Assembly (NCBI GenBank): GCA_934095845.1
Contig: CAKOKS010000006.1
Span: 1-64,000 of the forward strand
Source: an uncultured Bacilli bacterium
Lineage (GTDB): Bacteria > Bacillota_I > Bacilli_A > RF39 > UBA660
DNA length: 64,000 bases
Direction: 5' to 3'
The notes beneath the pieces are model-generated. The model was given only the letters and a program-made list of their open reading frames with translations, was not told where the DNA came from and ran no database searches. The position numbers were made by a program, and so were the translations under genes. Of this stretch, positions 26,625 through 35,253 are shown piece after piece (positions within the stretch are counted from its first letter, which is position 1; every line of letters starts with the position of its first letter).

Positions 26625-29600
26625 TTATGCAATTCGGAAAGCTGGAGAGACTCCGTAGGAACTTCGTGCATAGAAGTCGTACGCAGCGCTGCTGTTCCGG
26701 TTGCCGTAGTTGATGACGTCAAGGAAGTACCCCACGCCGCCAGAAAGAGCCGAACGAAACCACCAATAATCATTACTCCCATTATATTGCTTTATTGCTC
26801 CTACATAACTACTTGTTGTTACTCCTTGATTTTTATAATAATCTAGTTGTTTTGACGTTCCTACTGATGTATCAGATGATGCATTTGATGAACTTGCAAA
26901 ATCTTCATATATTTCTTCACTTGATAACAGATATAATTTATCTTGGGTTTCAAAGTTAGTTTCTCCTCTTGTTAGTCCATGACTTGATATTACTTTTGTT
27001 GAAGTTATTACATTTTGTAAGTCACTTGGAAGGGATTTATATATTGTATCATTTATATATGTACGTAGTTTTGAATCTCTCCATCCTCCTACGTTTGTTC
27101 CGTATTGATTTGTTGCATCTGCTTCATTATAGTTATGTTTTTCTATTATATCTATAAATTCTACTACAAATCCACATGCTGTTTCACTTGTTTCTGTTGT
27201 ACACTCCCTTTTATTTGCTATTCTTACTGTTAATTCTTTAACTGGTTCTACACTTGAATTACAAACATAGCTTGCTCCACTTCCTGAATATGATGAGCAA
27301 TCATTTGTATGACTTGCTATTGTTACTTTCTTTGTATCTCCTACATTATAGTTATCTGTATTTCCTGTTTTAACTGCTCTTTGTATTGTTTGCCATGAAT
27401 CTTCAAAAAACGATACTGGAACTGGTCCTTGTAGTCTAAATGCTGGTGAGACTCCGGTAGATGAACCTCTGCTACCCCAATTACCTGCATTATTAACCAC
27501 AAGGAAGTAATATAAGTTGCTGGAAATAACTGAACGAAGCCACCAATAATCATTACTTCCATTATATTGTTTTATTGCTCCTACATATCTACTTGTTGTT
27601 ACTCCTTGATTTTTATAATAGTCTAATTGTTTGGTATTATTATATGATGTATCATATGTACTTACTTGATTACTTGTTCCATCTTCCCATATCTCATGTG
27701 CACTTAGTAAATACAATTTATCTTGTGTTTCAAAATTTGTTTTTTTACTTGTACCTCCCGATATTACTTTTGTTGAAGTTATTACATTTTGTAAGTCACT
27801 TGGAAGGGATTTATATATTGTGTTATTTATATATGTACGTAACTCTGAATCTCTCCATCCACCTTTATTTGTATCTGTACTATTAAATTTTTGTTTTGTT
27901 ATAATGTCTGCAAATTCTACTACAAATCCGCATGCTGTTTCACTTGTTTCTCCATTTGTACATTCACTTTTATTTGCTATTCTTACCGTATGTGTTCCAA
28001 AAGTTCCTAAATCTACTTCTTTTGTATCTCCTACATTGTATTTATCTGTATTTCCTGTTTTTACATTCGATGCGATTGTAGACCAGTCATCTTTTCCAAA
28101 TTGACTTAAGCTTTCTTCCCATATTGCATACATATCTATATTTCCTGAAGTTGCTAAGTTTTTTACTGTTGCTCCTGCATTGTATGTTTCTCCTGTTATT
28201 GAATCTTTCGCCCAATTTACAAAATCATAGTTTTCTTTTGTAAATGAGTTTCCTGCTATTGTACAATTTGTATCATATACGCATGTTGTTTTATTCATAC
28301 TTCCAGTTCCACCATTTGCATTATATGTGATTGTATATGTATTTGCACTCCATTTTGCATATAATGTTATACTTCCGGTTTCAACTAAGTTTCTTACTGT
28401 TGCATCTGCTGTATATTCTATTTCTCCTTCACTTGTTTTACTCCATCCGGATATTGTATATCCTTCTTTTGTAAATCCTTCTGTACTTAATTTACAATCT
28501 TTATCATATGTACATGTTAATTCAGTCTTTGTTCCAGACCCGCCATTATTATTAAATACTACTTTATATGTATTTGCTGTAAATACTGCATACAATGTTT
28601 TACTTGGATAATTTGTATCTATGAATGTTCCATTTACTGTATTTGTTACTTCATAGTTCTTACTTCCATTTTCTTTTTCCGAATATCCTGTTAATGTATA
28701 TCCAGTTTTACTAAATCCATTATTTGTAAATGCTTGATTTTCTTTTCCATACAAGTATTTTACTTCTTTTTTTGTACTTCCATTTATAAATGTTACTTTC
28801 AATTCTTTTCTTTCATAATAGTAATCTACTTTGGCACTTCCATCTGCTAATATTTTTACTGTTTGTTTACTTGGTGTTACAAATCCTTCATATGTTTTTA
28901 ATTCAGCTTCTACTGTTTTATTTGTTGTTCCTGTATATACTATACTTTCTGTTGCACTTCTATATGTTTTATCTATTGTTTGTAAATAATAATTTACTGT
29001 ATATTTTGTATTTGTTTCTTCTGTCCATTTGGCTTTTATTGTTATATCTTTTGCATATTTATATACACTTTCACTTGTTATACTTTCTGTATCTAAATGC
29101 CATCCTCCAAAGTTATATCCTGTTTTGGTTGGACTTGTTATTTCTCCTATTTTACTATCATATGTTACAGTTTTACTATTTACTGTTGTTCCTCCATCTG
29201 TATCAAAGTTAATTGTATATGTATTTGGATTACATTTTACATATATTGTTTTATCTTCTCTTGTACTTATACTTGTTGTATATTTTATTTCTCCTGTTGG
29301 TGTATCTCTATATCCACATGTATATCCTGTTTTTGTTGGAGTATCTAAAGTAATATTTGTTTCTTCATAATTCGCTGTTAATGTTACTGTTCCATTTAAT
29401 TCACTTGTTAAGTTTTTAAATGTTGTTGCTTTTGTTAAGTTTCCATTCCAAGAAGTTCCATTTGCTAAAGCTGAGGAAGATAAGTTTTCTCCTGTCCATC
29501 CTGTAAATACTGGATTTCCTGTATAACTTGTTTTTGTTAATGTTGCTCCTTGATTATTGGCATCTATTGTTATTGTTGTTTGTTTTGTTGGATTTGTTAT

Positions 29601-30704
29601 TTCCACATCTTTATCAAACATTGCTCCTGTTGGTGCTTTTTCTGATAATCCTCCTTTTAAGTTATATGCTATTGTATATGTATTTTCTCCATAATATGCA
29701 TATAATTTATTTGTTGTTGTTTCTATTATAAATGTATTATCTGTTATTTTTTTTCCGTTTTCATCTTTCCAATATAAAAATTTTATTCCTTCTTTTGTTG
29801 GTATTGGTAGATCTGCATATCTTGTATTTTCTGTTACTTCTATTTCTTCATCTGCTTCTCCATTATTTTTTACTAGAGTTATTTTTATCTTTTTATTATT
29901 TTCTTCTTTTAGTTTATTTTCTGTTATTTTATGCCCTTCATTAAATTCTATTTCTCCTGTATGTGTTGTTGTTACATTTACTGTATCTATGGCATTTTGT
30001 TTTATTGTTTCTTTATCTTTATTTACATCTAAACTATCTATATAATATAGTTCATGTTTTCCTCTTTCCAAATTTCCTACATAAAAGTATCCATAATCAT
30101 CTGTTTTTACAAATTGAGGATTTTCTGAAAATACTGCTACGTTAGCATTTGGTATTACATTTCCTTCTTTATCAGTGAAATATCCACTTATACTATATAC
30201 TTTTTCATTTATTGGTGTTGTATCTATTGTATCTCTTTCTTCGGCATTAAATTCTAATTCTACTGTTATTGGTATTCTTTTTTCTTCTAATGTTACTTTT
30301 TTTAGTTTTATTTCTAGGGTTCCTTTTCTTGTTTCTCTGGCACTTAATTTCTTTTCTGCATCAAATGTATTTGTTACTTCTATTTCATTTGTATTATCTA
30401 CTTTTACCGTTACTTTTACACTTGCATCATATATTGTACATCCATTTGTTACATCATATTCTAGTGTTGATGTTTCATCTTTACTTTTTAATATTGTTTC
30501 AAATGTTATTGTTTTTTTATCTTCACTTATTATTTCATTTGTATAGTCTTCTTTATTTAATGTTGCTCCTGAAAAATATATTTTGAAGTCTCCTTCATTT
30601 TCTGCTATTGTTGTTACTCCATTTATTATTAATGTTGTTGTTAGAGTAGCAAAGCCGATTGCTAGTAATAATATTCCAATAAATATTAAGTTTCTCTTTT
30701 TCAT
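26625..30704 (-). CDS. Large modular surface protein, two WWLRS domains
   Basis: 1359 aa. Order: family N-terminus with one hydrophobic helix (about 1-25) and beta-rich module (to about 165); a carboxypeptidase-regulatory-like domain (ISGYFTDKEGNVIPNANVAV, about 170-215); several Listeria-Bacteroides/InlB-type repeats with AKW and GYT signatures (about 290-920); one variable-type domain ending WWLRSVISSNLYYFLVV...GVSPAF at about 1090; a second ending WWFRSALSGGVGYFLDVINY...GVSPAF at the C-terminus. The gene is two bases downstream of 30707-31291 and is driven by the poly-G promoter. It looks like a secreted adhesin or ligand-binding protein. No LPXTG sorting motif was seen, so anchoring is probably by the N-terminal helix. 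Confidence 0.8.
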   Translation of the reverse strand: MKKRNLIFIGILLLAIGFATLTTTLIINGVTTIAENEGDFKIYFSGATLNKEDYTNEIISEDKKTITFETILKSKDETSTLEYDVTNGCTIYDASVKVTVKVDNTNEIEVTNTFDAEKKLSARETRKGTLEIKLKKVTLEEKRIPITVELEFNAEERDTIDTTPINEKVYSISGYFTDKEGNVIPNANVAVFSENPQFVKTDDYGYFYVGNLERGKHELYYIDSLDVNKDKETIKQNAIDTVNVTTTHTGEIEFNEGHKITENKLKEENNKKIKITLVKNNGEADEEIEVTENTRYADLPIPTKEGIKFLYWKDENGKKITDNTFIIETTTNKLYAYYGENTYTIAYNLKGGLSEKAPTGAMFDKDVEITNPTKQTTITIDANNQGATLTKTSYTGNPVFTGWTGENLSSSALANGTSWNGNLTKATTFKNLTSELNGTVTLTANYEETNITLDTPTKTGYTCGYRDTPTGEIKYTTSISTREDKTIYVKCNPNTYTINFDTDGGTTVNSKTVTYDSKIGEITSPTKTGYNFGGWHLDTESITSESVYKYAKDITIKAKWTEETNTKYTVNYYLQTIDKTYRSATESIVYTGTTNKTVEAELKTYEGFVTPSKQTVKILADGSAKVDYYYERKELKVTFINGSTKKEVKYLYGKENQAFTNNGFSKTGYTLTGYSEKENGSKNYEVTNTVNGTFIDTNYPSKTLYAVFTANTYKVVFNNNGGSGTKTELTCTYDKDCKLSTEGFTKEGYTISGWSKTSEGEIEYTADATVRNLVETGSITLYAKWSANTYTITYNANGGTGSMNKTTCVYDTNCTIAGNSFTKENYDFVNWAKDSITGETYNAGATVKNLATSGNIDMYAIWEESLSQFGKDDWSTIASNVKTGNTDKYNVGDTKEVDLGTFGTHTVRIANKSECTNGETSETACGFVVEFADIITKQKFNSTDTNKGGWRDSELRTYINNTIYKSLPSDLQNVITSTKVISGGTSKKTNFETQDKLYLLSAHEIWEDGTSNQVSTYDTSYNNTKQLDYYKNQGVTTSRYVGAIKQYNGSNDYWWLRSVISSNLYYFLVVNNAGNWGSRGSSTGVSPAFRLQGPVPVSFFEDSWQTIQRAVKTGNTDNYNVGDTKKVTIASHTNDCSSYSGSGASYVCNSSVEPVKELTVRIANKRECTTETSETACGFVVEFIDIIEKHNYNEADATNQYGTNVGGWRDSKLRTYINDTIYKSLPSDLQNVITSTKVISSHGLTRGETNFETQDKLYLLSSEEIYEDFASSSNASSDTSVGTSKQLDYYKNQGVTTSSYVGAIKQYNGSNDYWWFRSALSGGVGYFLDVINYGNRNSSAAYDFYARSSYGVSPAFRIA
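26633..26755 (-). other. Candidate variable region (C-terminus of large surface gene)
   Basis: 68 of 120 bases at 26641-26760 are G or C, against 37 of 120 in the next 120 bases. The segment lies between a conserved TTTCGTTCGGCT and a conserved end (GTCTCTCCAGCTTTCCGAAT) that is identical in the 35683 gene, while the bases between differ and the length changes by five codons. Variable codons are of NNC/NNG type. Confidence 0.5.
27440..27545 (-). other. Internal WWLRS copy of the large surface gene
   Basis: The first copy of the domain ends SVISSNLYYFLVVNNAGNWG before GVSPAF. It is less GC-rich than the C-terminal copy. Having one diverged internal copy and one GC-rich terminal copy in one gene suggests that only the terminal copy is being rewritten. 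Confidence 0.4.
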
Positions 30705-30706
30705 GA

Positions 30707-31291
30707 CTATTTTACTCCTTTATAAAATTCTTCCATACTTGGTAATGATTCATATATTTCTTCTTTACAATATTTGTACTTCTTATTTTCTTTCTTTGTA
30801 CATTCATTTAAACTTGCATAATTATTTATTACTGGAAGTGTTACTGTTAAGCTTCTTGCTGAATCATTCTTACACTTTCCATTTTTACTTATTATATTTA
30901 TTGTATATTTTATTATATCTTTACTATATATTGTTTCATAACTTGCTTTTTTATCTTCTACTTCTAACATCTTTGTTTCTTTTGTATAGTCATTATATAT
31001 TTCTACTCGATAATCTTCTTTTATATTACTTAAATTTATCTTAAATACTTTATCTACTACATCTTTTCCTGTTGTTTCATCATATCCAACTATTTTGTCT
31101 ATTTTTTCATATTTTATTTTTACTTTTTTTGCTCCTCTTTTTGCCTTACTTTGAGCTAATGTTCCACATTTACTTACATTAAAGTCTAATTTTTCTGCTT
31201 TCGTTGGATAGGCATACTTTTCTCTTCCTATTACAAATATACCTATTACTACACACAAAAAAACTGCGACACACACACCTATTTTTCTCAT
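30707..31291 (-). CDS. Membrane-anchored protein, operon partner of the large surface gene
   Basis: The frame extends to 31318, but GAGGAG nine bases before the ATG at 31291 (MRKIGVCVAVFLCVVIG) marks the real start, giving 194 aa. One N-terminal membrane helix is followed by about 170 external residues with four Cys and a Lys-rich character. No named family is recognised. It is the first gene behind the poly-G promoter and is followed two bases later by the 1359-aa surface protein. A partner in assembling or anchoring that protein is plausible but unproven. Confidence 0.65.
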   Translation of the reverse strand: MRKIGVCVAVFLCVVIGIFVIGREKYAYPTKAEKLDFNVSKCGTLAQSKAKRGAKKVKIKYEKIDKIVGYDETTGKDVVDKVFKINLSNIKEDYRVEIYNDYTKETKMLEVEDKKASYETIYSKDIIKYTINIISKNGKCKNDSARSLTVTLPVINNYASLNECTKKENKKYKYCKEEIYESLPSMEEFYKGVK

Positions 31292-31300
31292 CGTTAATAT

Positions 31301-31371
31301 CTCCTCTATTTTTTTCATTTTTAGTATATAATACCCCCCCCGATTGTCAAATTTTTCTGTTGAAAACTTAT
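31301..31371 (-). promoter_or_regulatory. Promoter with eight-G spacer (surface operon 1)
   Basis: On the minus strand TTGACA (31345-31350) and TATACT (31323-31328) are 16 nt apart, and the spacer holds a run of eight G (31334-31341). 71 bp around it are 69/71 identical to 36964-37034 upstream of the other surface gene. A G-tract in a spacer changes length by slippage and so changes promoter strength; at nine G the spacing would be the optimal 17. Confidence 0.85.
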
Positions 31372-31458
31372 AATATTTTTACATCACTTTTACAGAGGGT
31401 GTATATATACATTAACAAAATAAAATAAATAAAAAATTAAAAGTATATGCAAAACAAA

Positions 31459-31487
31459 TTGCAAATCTTTAGGTTTCGTGTTATATT
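31459..31487 (+). promoter_or_regulatory. Promoter of the plus-strand antitoxin RNA
   Basis: TTGCAA (31459-31464), 17 nt and TATATT (31482-31487). Confidence 0.6.
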
Positions 31488-31493
31488 TTATTT

Positions 31494-31560
31494 AGTGAGA
31501 AGCAAAGTTTCTTTACCACCGTTGTTGGTGCACCTTTTTCAAAAGAAAAGGTGCTTTTTT
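31494..31560 (+). ncRNA. Candidate antisense RNA of a type I toxin-antitoxin pair
   Basis: From the promoter at 31459-31487, transcription would begin near 31494 and stop at a strong hairpin, GCACCTTTTTC-AAAA-GAAAAGGTGC with six T (31530-31560). The 65-nt RNA lies opposite the 3' part of the toxin message read from 31755-31782 and would pair with it fully. It starts AGTGAGAAGCAAAG. The layout resembles TxpA/RatA and BsrG/SR4 (convergent genes, overlapping 3' ends), which is established for those families only. Confidence 0.6.
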
Positions 31561-31569
31561 ATTTTGCTC

Positions 31570-31662
31570 TTATCTACTTTTATATAAAAGCAGAAGTAAA
31601 ATAAAAATAATAATGAAAAGGGTAACAATTAAAACATCTGTTTTAAATGATTTCTTAAACAT
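31570..31662 (-). CDS. 30-aa hydrophobic toxin-like peptide
   Basis: The peptide begins MFKKSFKTDVLIVTLFIIIF and ends in YKSR. It has a basic N-terminus, one hydrophobic membrane helix of about 17 residues and a basic tail, the size and charge pattern of type I toxins. A GGGAAGTG ribosome site before the ATG is paired with ATCACTT upstream (31700 region), so the message would be closed. A consensus promoter (TTGACA, 16 nt, TATAAT) drives it. Homology to any named toxin is not established. Confidence 0.6.
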   Translation of the reverse strand: MFKKSFKTDVLIVTLFIIIFILLLLLYKSR

Positions 31663-31754
31663 TATAAATCACTTCCCTACTACAGCCTTTGCTGAAATTT
31701 ACGTCCTACATATAAGAAAGTGATAAGCATCTTTTCTTTGCTTCTCGAATGGTT

Positions 31755-31782
31755 ATTATAAAGACTAAAATACGTATGTCAA
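31755..31782 (-). promoter_or_regulatory. Strong promoter of the toxin message
   Basis: TTGACA at 31777-31782 and TATAAT at 31755-31760, 16 nt apart, both at full consensus. The message begins near 31748 with CGAGAAGCAAAG, whose reverse complement CTTTGCTTCTC lies at the 3' end (31497-31507, minus strand), so 5'-3' pairing is possible. Confidence 0.7.
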
Positions 31783-31832
31783 TAGACTCGACAAATGTCG
31801 ACAAAATTAGAACCTAAAAATTTAATACAAAC

Positions 31833-31856
31833 AAAAAACAGGCAATTTTATTGCCT
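31833..31856 (-). terminator. Terminator of surface gene 31862
   Basis: AGGCAAT, AAA, ATTGCCT and six T on the minus strand. Confidence 0.75.
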
Positions 31857-31861
31857 ATTTT

Positions 31862-34012
31862 TTAATCAAATATGCTTTTGCATTTAGTTACTTCACCATC
31901 TAAATGCCATCCGTCATTAGTGTTATATTTTAATACATACCATTCAAATTGACAGTCTTTTTTAAGGAAATTCAATTTTTCATATTTCTTAATTGCCGCA
32001 GTTTCAATGCTTTTTAATTCAGCTTTTGATTCATCAGTCATATAGTTATATATTTCATTTTGATTTAATGATAAAACTGCTTCATGTTTCTTATTTTTCT
32101 TAGCTTTTGCAATTATATCACTGATTTTATTTGCTGATAAAACAAATTTTATATTTTTATTTTTACCTAATTCTTCATACCAAATTGGATTTCTACCTTC
32201 TCCATTACTTGGCCTTTTACGTATCACTAATCTATATAATCTAGTTGTTGCAATTCCAAGTTTTTCATATTTAGCTTCAATTTTTACATTTTCTTTAATA
32301 TTATTTAAAGATCTATTCCAACGTTTAAATTCTAAATAATAAGGATTAGTACCATCAATATAAATTAATTCATCATATTTAGGTTCAACTGCATTTTCAT
32401 TATATTTTACTTTTTGTTCAATTTCAGTTAATTTTCCATCTTTATAATATTTAAATGTAACTATGAATTCTTTTTTACTTGTAGTTGCATAATATTTCAT
32501 ATCTTTTGCAGGCATTTTAGTATCAACTACCCAAGGAATAAAATTATAACCTTCTTTTACTGTATATTTAGGAACTTTTATTTCTTCTTGATATCTATAA
32601 GTTTCTTTTTTATATAAAGTATTATCTACATAGAAATATACATTATATTCATTTAAATCTAAAGTAACAGTTAATACTAAAGATCCATCAGCTTTAACTT
32701 TTCCTGTTAATGTAGATAACTCTTCATTTACTTTATAACCTTTTTTACTAATATTTAAAGTTATTTCTTTATTAGTTTTACCTGTTTTTTCTTCTTCTAC
32801 TTCTTTATAAGAATTATCAAGTTGTTGATATTTATAAACAATTTTATATTTAGTATTTTCACTTTCTTTAAATGAAGCAGTTAATTTTAAGTCTCCAGTA
32901 GTTCCAGCTTTAATTTCTTTAACTACATTTCCTTCTTCATCTTTCCATGAATCAAATACATAACCTACTTTTTCAATACCACTTAATTTAAATGTCTTAG
33001 TTTCAACATTATAAGTTTCTTTATTTTTGTTATTAGCACCACCATTTAAATCATATGTAATTTTATAATTTACTAATTCATATTGAGCTTTTATAACTAA
33101 ACTAGATTTAACATTTTTTACACTTTTATTCCATGATTTAAAAATATATCCTTTTCTTGTTGGATTTTCAGGTAATGTTGCATCTTCATTGTATTTTACT
33201 TCAACTTCTTTGATTAATTTATCATTATAATCAACAAATTTAACTTTAAAAGTTTTATTTTTAATAGAATCAATTATTTTATCTAAATTATTTATTGAAT
33301 CATCTATTTCTTCTTGAGTAGAAGAATTATCTTTTATTATGTTTTCAGATTTTTTAATTTCATTTTCTAAAGATTTAATAATACTATCTAATTCTTTACT
33401 AGATTCATTTAAATAATCTTTAGCTTCTTTTATTTTATTTTTTAATAAAGTATCATCTACAACTGTTACTTTTCTTACTTGTTCTTTAGCTTTATTTCCA
33501 CTAGAATCTTTTACATTATAAGTAACTTCATAAGTACCTTTTTTATTAATTAAAACATTATTTTTAACAACTATATTTTTAGTAATATCTTTATCATAGT
33601 TATCTTTAGCTTTAGCGCCTTTATCTTTATAAATTGTATTAATTCTAACAATTTCATCAGATCCATTTAAAGTAATAACTGGAACTTTTGTATCTACAAC
33701 ATAAAAGTCATGACTTACTTCATTTTTACGACCATCAACATCAGTTGCTTTAAATGTAACTTTATATGTACCAACTACATTTTTATTTATATCATTTGTA
33801 ATTGATAATTTAACTCCTTCAGATACTTTACCATTAAATTCTGGTATTTCACTGAATACTTCCATTTTAAAATTATTTTCACTTACATCAATATTTGGAA
33901 GTTCTAAATTATTAACAATATTTTCATTATTTTCACTTGGATTTGCAAATGAGAATGCAAAAAAACCAAAGAAAACAAAGATAATAACTGCAAGTATTTT
34001 TTTCTTACTCAT
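31862..34012 (-). CDS. Secreted adhesin-like protein with Ig and InlB-type repeats
   Basis: 716 aa. An N-terminal signal or anchor helix (ILAVIIFVFFGFFAFSFA), two bacterial Ig-like/DUF5011 domains (EIPEFNGKVSEGVKL; VDTKVPVITLNGSDEI and YEVTYNVKDSSGNKA), a coiled coil (about residues 190-250), then InlB-type repeats with FKSWNKS and FDSWKDEEGN, and a C-terminal module ending WYVLKYNTNDGWHLDG. It has no LPXTG motif. The preceding gene ends 16 nt upstream and a c-di-GMP riboswitch heads the operon, fitting control of adhesion by c-di-GMP. Confidence 0.8.
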   Translation of the reverse strand: MSKKKILAVIIFVFFGFFAFSFANPSENNENIVNNLELPNIDVSENNFKMEVFSEIPEFNGKVSEGVKLSITNDINKNVVGTYKVTFKATDVDGRKNEVSHDFYVVDTKVPVITLNGSDEIVRINTIYKDKGAKAKDNYDKDITKNIVVKNNVLINKKGTYEVTYNVKDSSGNKAKEQVRKVTVVDDTLLKNKIKEAKDYLNESSKELDSIIKSLENEIKKSENIIKDNSSTQEEIDDSINNLDKIIDSIKNKTFKVKFVDYNDKLIKEVEVKYNEDATLPENPTRKGYIFKSWNKSVKNVKSSLVIKAQYELVNYKITYDLNGGANNKNKETYNVETKTFKLSGIEKVGYVFDSWKDEEGNVVKEIKAGTTGDLKLTASFKESENTKYKIVYKYQQLDNSYKEVEEEKTGKTNKEITLNISKKGYKVNEELSTLTGKVKADGSLVLTVTLDLNEYNVYFYVDNTLYKKETYRYQEEIKVPKYTVKEGYNFIPWVVDTKMPAKDMKYYATTSKKEFIVTFKYYKDGKLTEIEQKVKYNENAVEPKYDELIYIDGTNPYYLEFKRWNRSLNNIKENVKIEAKYEKLGIATTRLYRLVIRKRPSNGEGRNPIWYEELGKNKNIKFVLSANKISDIIAKAKKNKKHEAVLSLNQNEIYNYMTDESKAELKSIETAAIKKYEKLNFLKKDCQFEWYVLKYNTNDGWHLDGEVTKCKSIFD

Positions 34013-34027
34013 AAATAACCTTCTTTT

Positions 34028-34462
34028 CTATTTTTCCATACTAACAAAGAATGGAGCAAATTGGGATTTTAAATTAATTGATTTACGATTATAAGTATAA
34101 ACTTTATAACCAAGTCCAACACATTCTTCTGTTGTTCCATCATCATATTTGTGTTCTATTTTCTTTATACAAAACATGGGTTTTTTATCATCTCTTACTC
34201 TTATAAAATCTGTTACCCAAACGGCAAATAATCCAAGAATAATAATCCAGAATATAAAGTTACCTAATCTTCTTCTGAATTTTTTTCTTTTTCTTAAACG
34301 TTCATCATAAGCATCAAGTTCGATTCTTTCTTTTTCAACATCTAATCTTTGTTTTTCAAGTTCTAATTTTTCTTTTTCAAGTTCTAAACTAGTTTTTTGA
34401 TTTTCCTCTTCTGTATTTGTTTCTTGTTCTACCTCAGTATTTTTTACTTCTTTTTCTTCCAT
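34028..34462 (-). CDS. Coiled-coil single-pass membrane protein
   Basis: 144 aa from ATG 34462 behind GAAAGGAATG. The first 45 residues are acidic and polar, then a Lys/Glu coiled coil (ELEKEKLELEKQRLDVEKER), a basic patch, one membrane helix (FIFWIIILGLFAVWV, about residues 90-105) and an external tail with a Cys pair. It is the first gene behind the c-di-GMP-I riboswitch and is followed 16 nt later by the adhesin. It could anchor or regulate export of that protein; this is inference. Confidence 0.65.
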   Translation of the reverse strand: MEEKEVKNTEVEQETNTEEENQKTSLELEKEKLELEKQRLDVEKERIELDAYDERLRKRKKFRRRLGNFIFWIIILGLFAVWVTDFIRVRDDKKPMFCIKKIEHKYDDGTTEECVGLGYKVYTYNRKSINLKSQFAPFFVSMEK

Positions 34463-34481
34463 ATACACACATTCCTTTCAT

Positions 34482-34594
34482 AAAAAAAGCATTTATACTT
34501 TTTGTACAAATGCAACTGACTGCCATAATTTCAAATTTGAAACTTTAGGCTCTTGAGTTTTGCGTCACTACATTTCTATAGCTTTGCCTACCTT
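34482..34594 (-). promoter_or_regulatory. c-di-GMP-I (GEMM) riboswitch with terminator
   Basis: On the minus strand the aptamer reads GGTAGGCAAAGC ... GAAA ... GACGCAAA ... GAGCCTAAA ... GGCAGTCAGTTGC, the consensus order of the class I cyclic-di-GMP aptamer. It is followed directly by a terminator, GCATTT ... AAATGC with seven T (34482-34514), about 20 nt before the ATG. Binding should switch premature termination of the membrane-protein/adhesin operon, with a direction that cannot be told from sequence alone. Confidence 0.85.
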
Positions 34595-34636
34595 AAACTA
34601 ACTATAACATATTAATTTATTTTAGTAAATAAATTT

Positions 34637-35155
34637 TTAATAAAATTTTATTTTACTAAAAGGATATAAACGCATTACAATTTTACCAATTATTTCATCT
34701 TTTTTAACAAGACCAAATTCTCTACTATCACTTGAATTATTTCTATTATCACCTAAAACAAAGTACATGTCTTTAGGTATTGTTTCATAACCAATATCTT
34801 CTAATTTAAAGTCTTTTGTTTCAATAGATATATTATTTTCTAAAACTAATGATCCATTCACATATAGTTTATTATCTTTATATTCAATATGTTCCCCTGG
34901 AAGTCCAATTACTCTTTTAACCATAATTTTATCTTTTTGATTTATAGAAACTATTTCATTTCTTTTTATAGTTCTAAACTTATAAACTAACTTATTAACT
35001 ATAGTTACATCACCAGCATCTAAAGTACCTTTCATAGATGGACCAATTACTTGTTCAAATGATACTACAAATAATGCGATAAAAAACACTATAGCTATAA
35101 CTATTAAATATTTTAAACTATCTTTTATAAATTCCTTAATATCTCTTAAATCCAT
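34637..35155 (-). CDS. lepB: Signal peptidase I
   Basis: 172 aa with one N-terminal membrane helix (LIVIAIVFFIALFVVSF). The catalytic Ser is in GPSMKGTLDAGD and the Lys in KIMVKRVIGLPGEH; LGDNRNNSSDSREFG is the final family box. The Ser-Lys dyad makes it the ordinary bacterial kind, not SipW-type. It removes signal peptides from exported proteins and probably handles some of the surface proteins around it. Confidence 0.94.
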   Translation of the reverse strand: MDLRDIKEFIKDSLKYLIVIAIVFFIALFVVSFEQVIGPSMKGTLDAGDVTIVNKLVYKFRTIKRNEIVSINQKDKIMVKRVIGLPGEHIEYKDNKLYVNGSLVLENNISIETKDFKLEDIGYETIPKDMYFVLGDNRNNSSDSREFGLVKKDEIIGKIVMRLYPFSKIKFY

Positions 35156-35253
35156 AATAACCTCTAATACAATTATACCATATGCGCTTACTAAATATAT
35201 ATTTTATTTTACAAAAATATATGATAAAATTTAATCTGTAAAGGAGTTAACTT

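Noticed and set aside
26969..30586. Many plus-strand open frames opposite the 1359-aa surface gene
   Set aside because: Antisense shadows with Leu/Phe/Tyr-rich low-complexity sequence.
31334..31341. The G8 tract as a sequencing artefact
   Set aside because: It occurs with the same length in two loci within an otherwise conserved promoter block; depth data are needed to exclude it fully.
31670..31750. Second c-di-GMP aptamer (GACGTAAA motif)
   Set aside because: The order GGCAAA ... GACGCAAA ... GGCCTAA is not complete; the sequence fits better as the 5' part of the toxin message.
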